In this document: positions 63,237 to 64,000 of the stretch, piece by piece
Numbering within the stretch: position 1 is the stretch's first letter
How the letters are laid out: each line of letters starts with the position of its first letter
Assembly: GCA_027422505.1 (NCBI GenBank)
Contig: JAPQWV010000018.1
Location: forward strand, 19,176,001-19,240,000
Direction: 5' to 3'
From: Craterostigma plantagineum
Taxonomy: Eukaryota > Streptophyta > Magnoliopsida > Lamiales > Linderniaceae
Length of the DNA stretch: 64,000 nucleotides
Notes under the pieces: generated by a model
Told to the model about the DNA's origin: nothing
What the model saw: the letters and a program-made list of their open reading frames with translations, nothing else
The model's database searches: none
Position numbers and translations under genes: made by a program

Positions 63237-64000
63237 CTATGATAGCTTGAAATCGAGGTACATGACCTCCTTTGTTCCTGTGTCTGCTCCTCCTCCGTAG
63301 TAATGCTTCAGTCGATGGCCATTAACCTTGAAATTTCCCTGCTCAACATTTGAAATTTCGACAGTACCATAGGGAAAAACACGAGTAACTGTAAAAGGTC
63401 CAGACCAACGGGATCTTAGCTTTCCGGGAAAAAGTCTAAGACGAGAATTGAAAAGGAGGACTTGATCCCCCTCTTGAAATTCTCTATGTTGCTTGATCTT
63501 CTTATCGTGATACGCTTTTGAGCGCTCCTTATACATTTTTGCATTGTCGTATGCCGACAAACGCCATTCATCAACCTCATTGATCTGGAGCTTACGTTTT
63601 TCACCGGCTTGCACCAAATCGAGGTTTAGGGACTTTATCGCCCAGTAGGCTTTATGTTCTAGTTCAACAAGAAGGTGACATGCCTTTCCGTAAACTAGTC
63701 GATATGGGGTAGTGCCTATTGGCGTCTTATATGCAGTCCTATACGCCCAAAGTGCGTCGTTAAGCTTATTCGCCCATTCCCGTCGATTCCCATTTATAGT
63801 TTTCTCTAGAATGCGCTTCAACTCACGGTTCACTACTTCTACTTGACCACTAGCTTGGGGGTGGTATGGGGTGGATAGGCTGTGTCTAACACCATAACGT
63901 TCTAACGTGCGTGCAAACTGGGTGTTACAGAAATGTATACCCCTATCACTAATAATGCACCTAGGCGCCCCAAAACGTGAAAACAATGCTCGAAGAAATC
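63237..64000 (-). CDS. Athila-type integrase, C-terminal part of pol
   Basis: The frame is open to the window edge, so the start is outside. Visible parts are the second catalytic Asp ([10 protein letters not shown]), the Glu region ([17 protein letters not shown]), [20 protein letters not shown] (typical of Athila/Tat integrases), and the C-terminal GPY/F-like module ([20 protein letters not shown]). It ends [10 protein letters not shown] with a stop at 63237-63239. It inserts element cDNA into the genome. No frame break is seen in the 254 visible codons. Confidence 0.92.
   Translation of the reverse strand, partial: FLRALFSRFGAPRCIISDRGIHFCNTQFARTLERYGVRHSLSTPYHPQASGQVEVVNRELKRILEKTINGNRREWANKLNDALWAYRTAYKTPIGTTPYRLVYGKACHLLVELEHKAYWAIKSLNLDLVQAGEKRKLQINEVDEWRLSAYDNAKMYKERSKAYHDKKIKQHREFQEGDQVLLFNSRLRLFPGKLRSRWSGPFTVTRVFPYGTVEISNVEQGNFKVNGHRLKHYYGGGADTGTKEVMYLDFKLS

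Larger units (their letters stand above)
56435..64000 (-). mobile_element. Athila-like Ty3/gypsy element, 3' part, inserted in the chromovirus LTR
   Basis: Minus-strand order within the window is integrase end (from 64000 down to 63237), non-coding DNA, a 440-codon accessory ORF (61024 to 59702), two hairpin-plus-purine boxes, and the 3' LTR (58101 down to 56435). LTR ends are TGAT and ATCA. The insertion point is visible by comparison with the other chromovirus LTR, and GAGCG (56430-56434) is the expected 5-bp target copy. The 5' half is outside the window. Confidence 0.88.

Overview
The window is nuclear DNA of a flowering plant, most likely a eudicot. The signs are many short GT-AG introns, AT-rich intergenic DNA, plant-only gene families (an EXA1-type GYF protein, an IRE-type AGC kinase, a CKI1-type histidine kinase), plant MITEs, and nested Ty3/gypsy elements of chromovirus and Athila type. 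The species cannot be fixed from the sequence alone.

Layout. 1-990 is the 3' end of an LTR retrotransposon (accessory ORF, polypurine tract, 343-bp LTR). 991-3318 is intergenic, with a Stowaway-like MITE, a (TA)n tract and an 800-bp hAT-like element built from GGTATACC palindromes. 3319-32232 is gene-rich: TYW1 (tRNA wybutosine synthesis), a TRM/LONGIFOLIA-like protein broken by one in-frame TGA, tRNA-Lys(UUU), an EXA1-like GYF protein, an IRE4-like kinase, CSN4 on the minus strand, and a tiny serine palmitoyltransferase small subunit. CSN4 and the SPT small subunit are divergent. A 3.7-kb MULE-like element full of GGTAC repeats has landed between them. 32530-36206 looks like a degraded Helitron carrying an RPA1-like pseudogene. 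36990-40123 is a heavily damaged CKI1-like pseudogene. 40777-47732 (minus) is an intact 20-exon VPS51.

48356-64000 is retrotransposon DNA. A decayed chromovirus on the minus strand (48356-56434) had its 5' LTR interrupted by an Athila-like element, also on the minus strand, which starts at 56435 and runs off the window. The Athila-like element has an integrase end, a large accessory ORF with a predicted spliced leader, two arrays of a GC-rich palindrome, two hairpin-plus-purine boxes whose stems differ in sequence but keep pairing, and a small plus-strand membrane-protein ORF with its own TATA box and poly(A) signal.

The host genes are ordinary housekeeping and regulatory loci with no operon-like logic. 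Joint behaviour is expected only where genes touch: CSN4 and IRE4 converge with 403 bp between stops, and CSN4 and the SPT subunit diverge across the transposon. All exon structures were read by hand from splice consensus, frame closure and remembered family sequence. No alignment was run.
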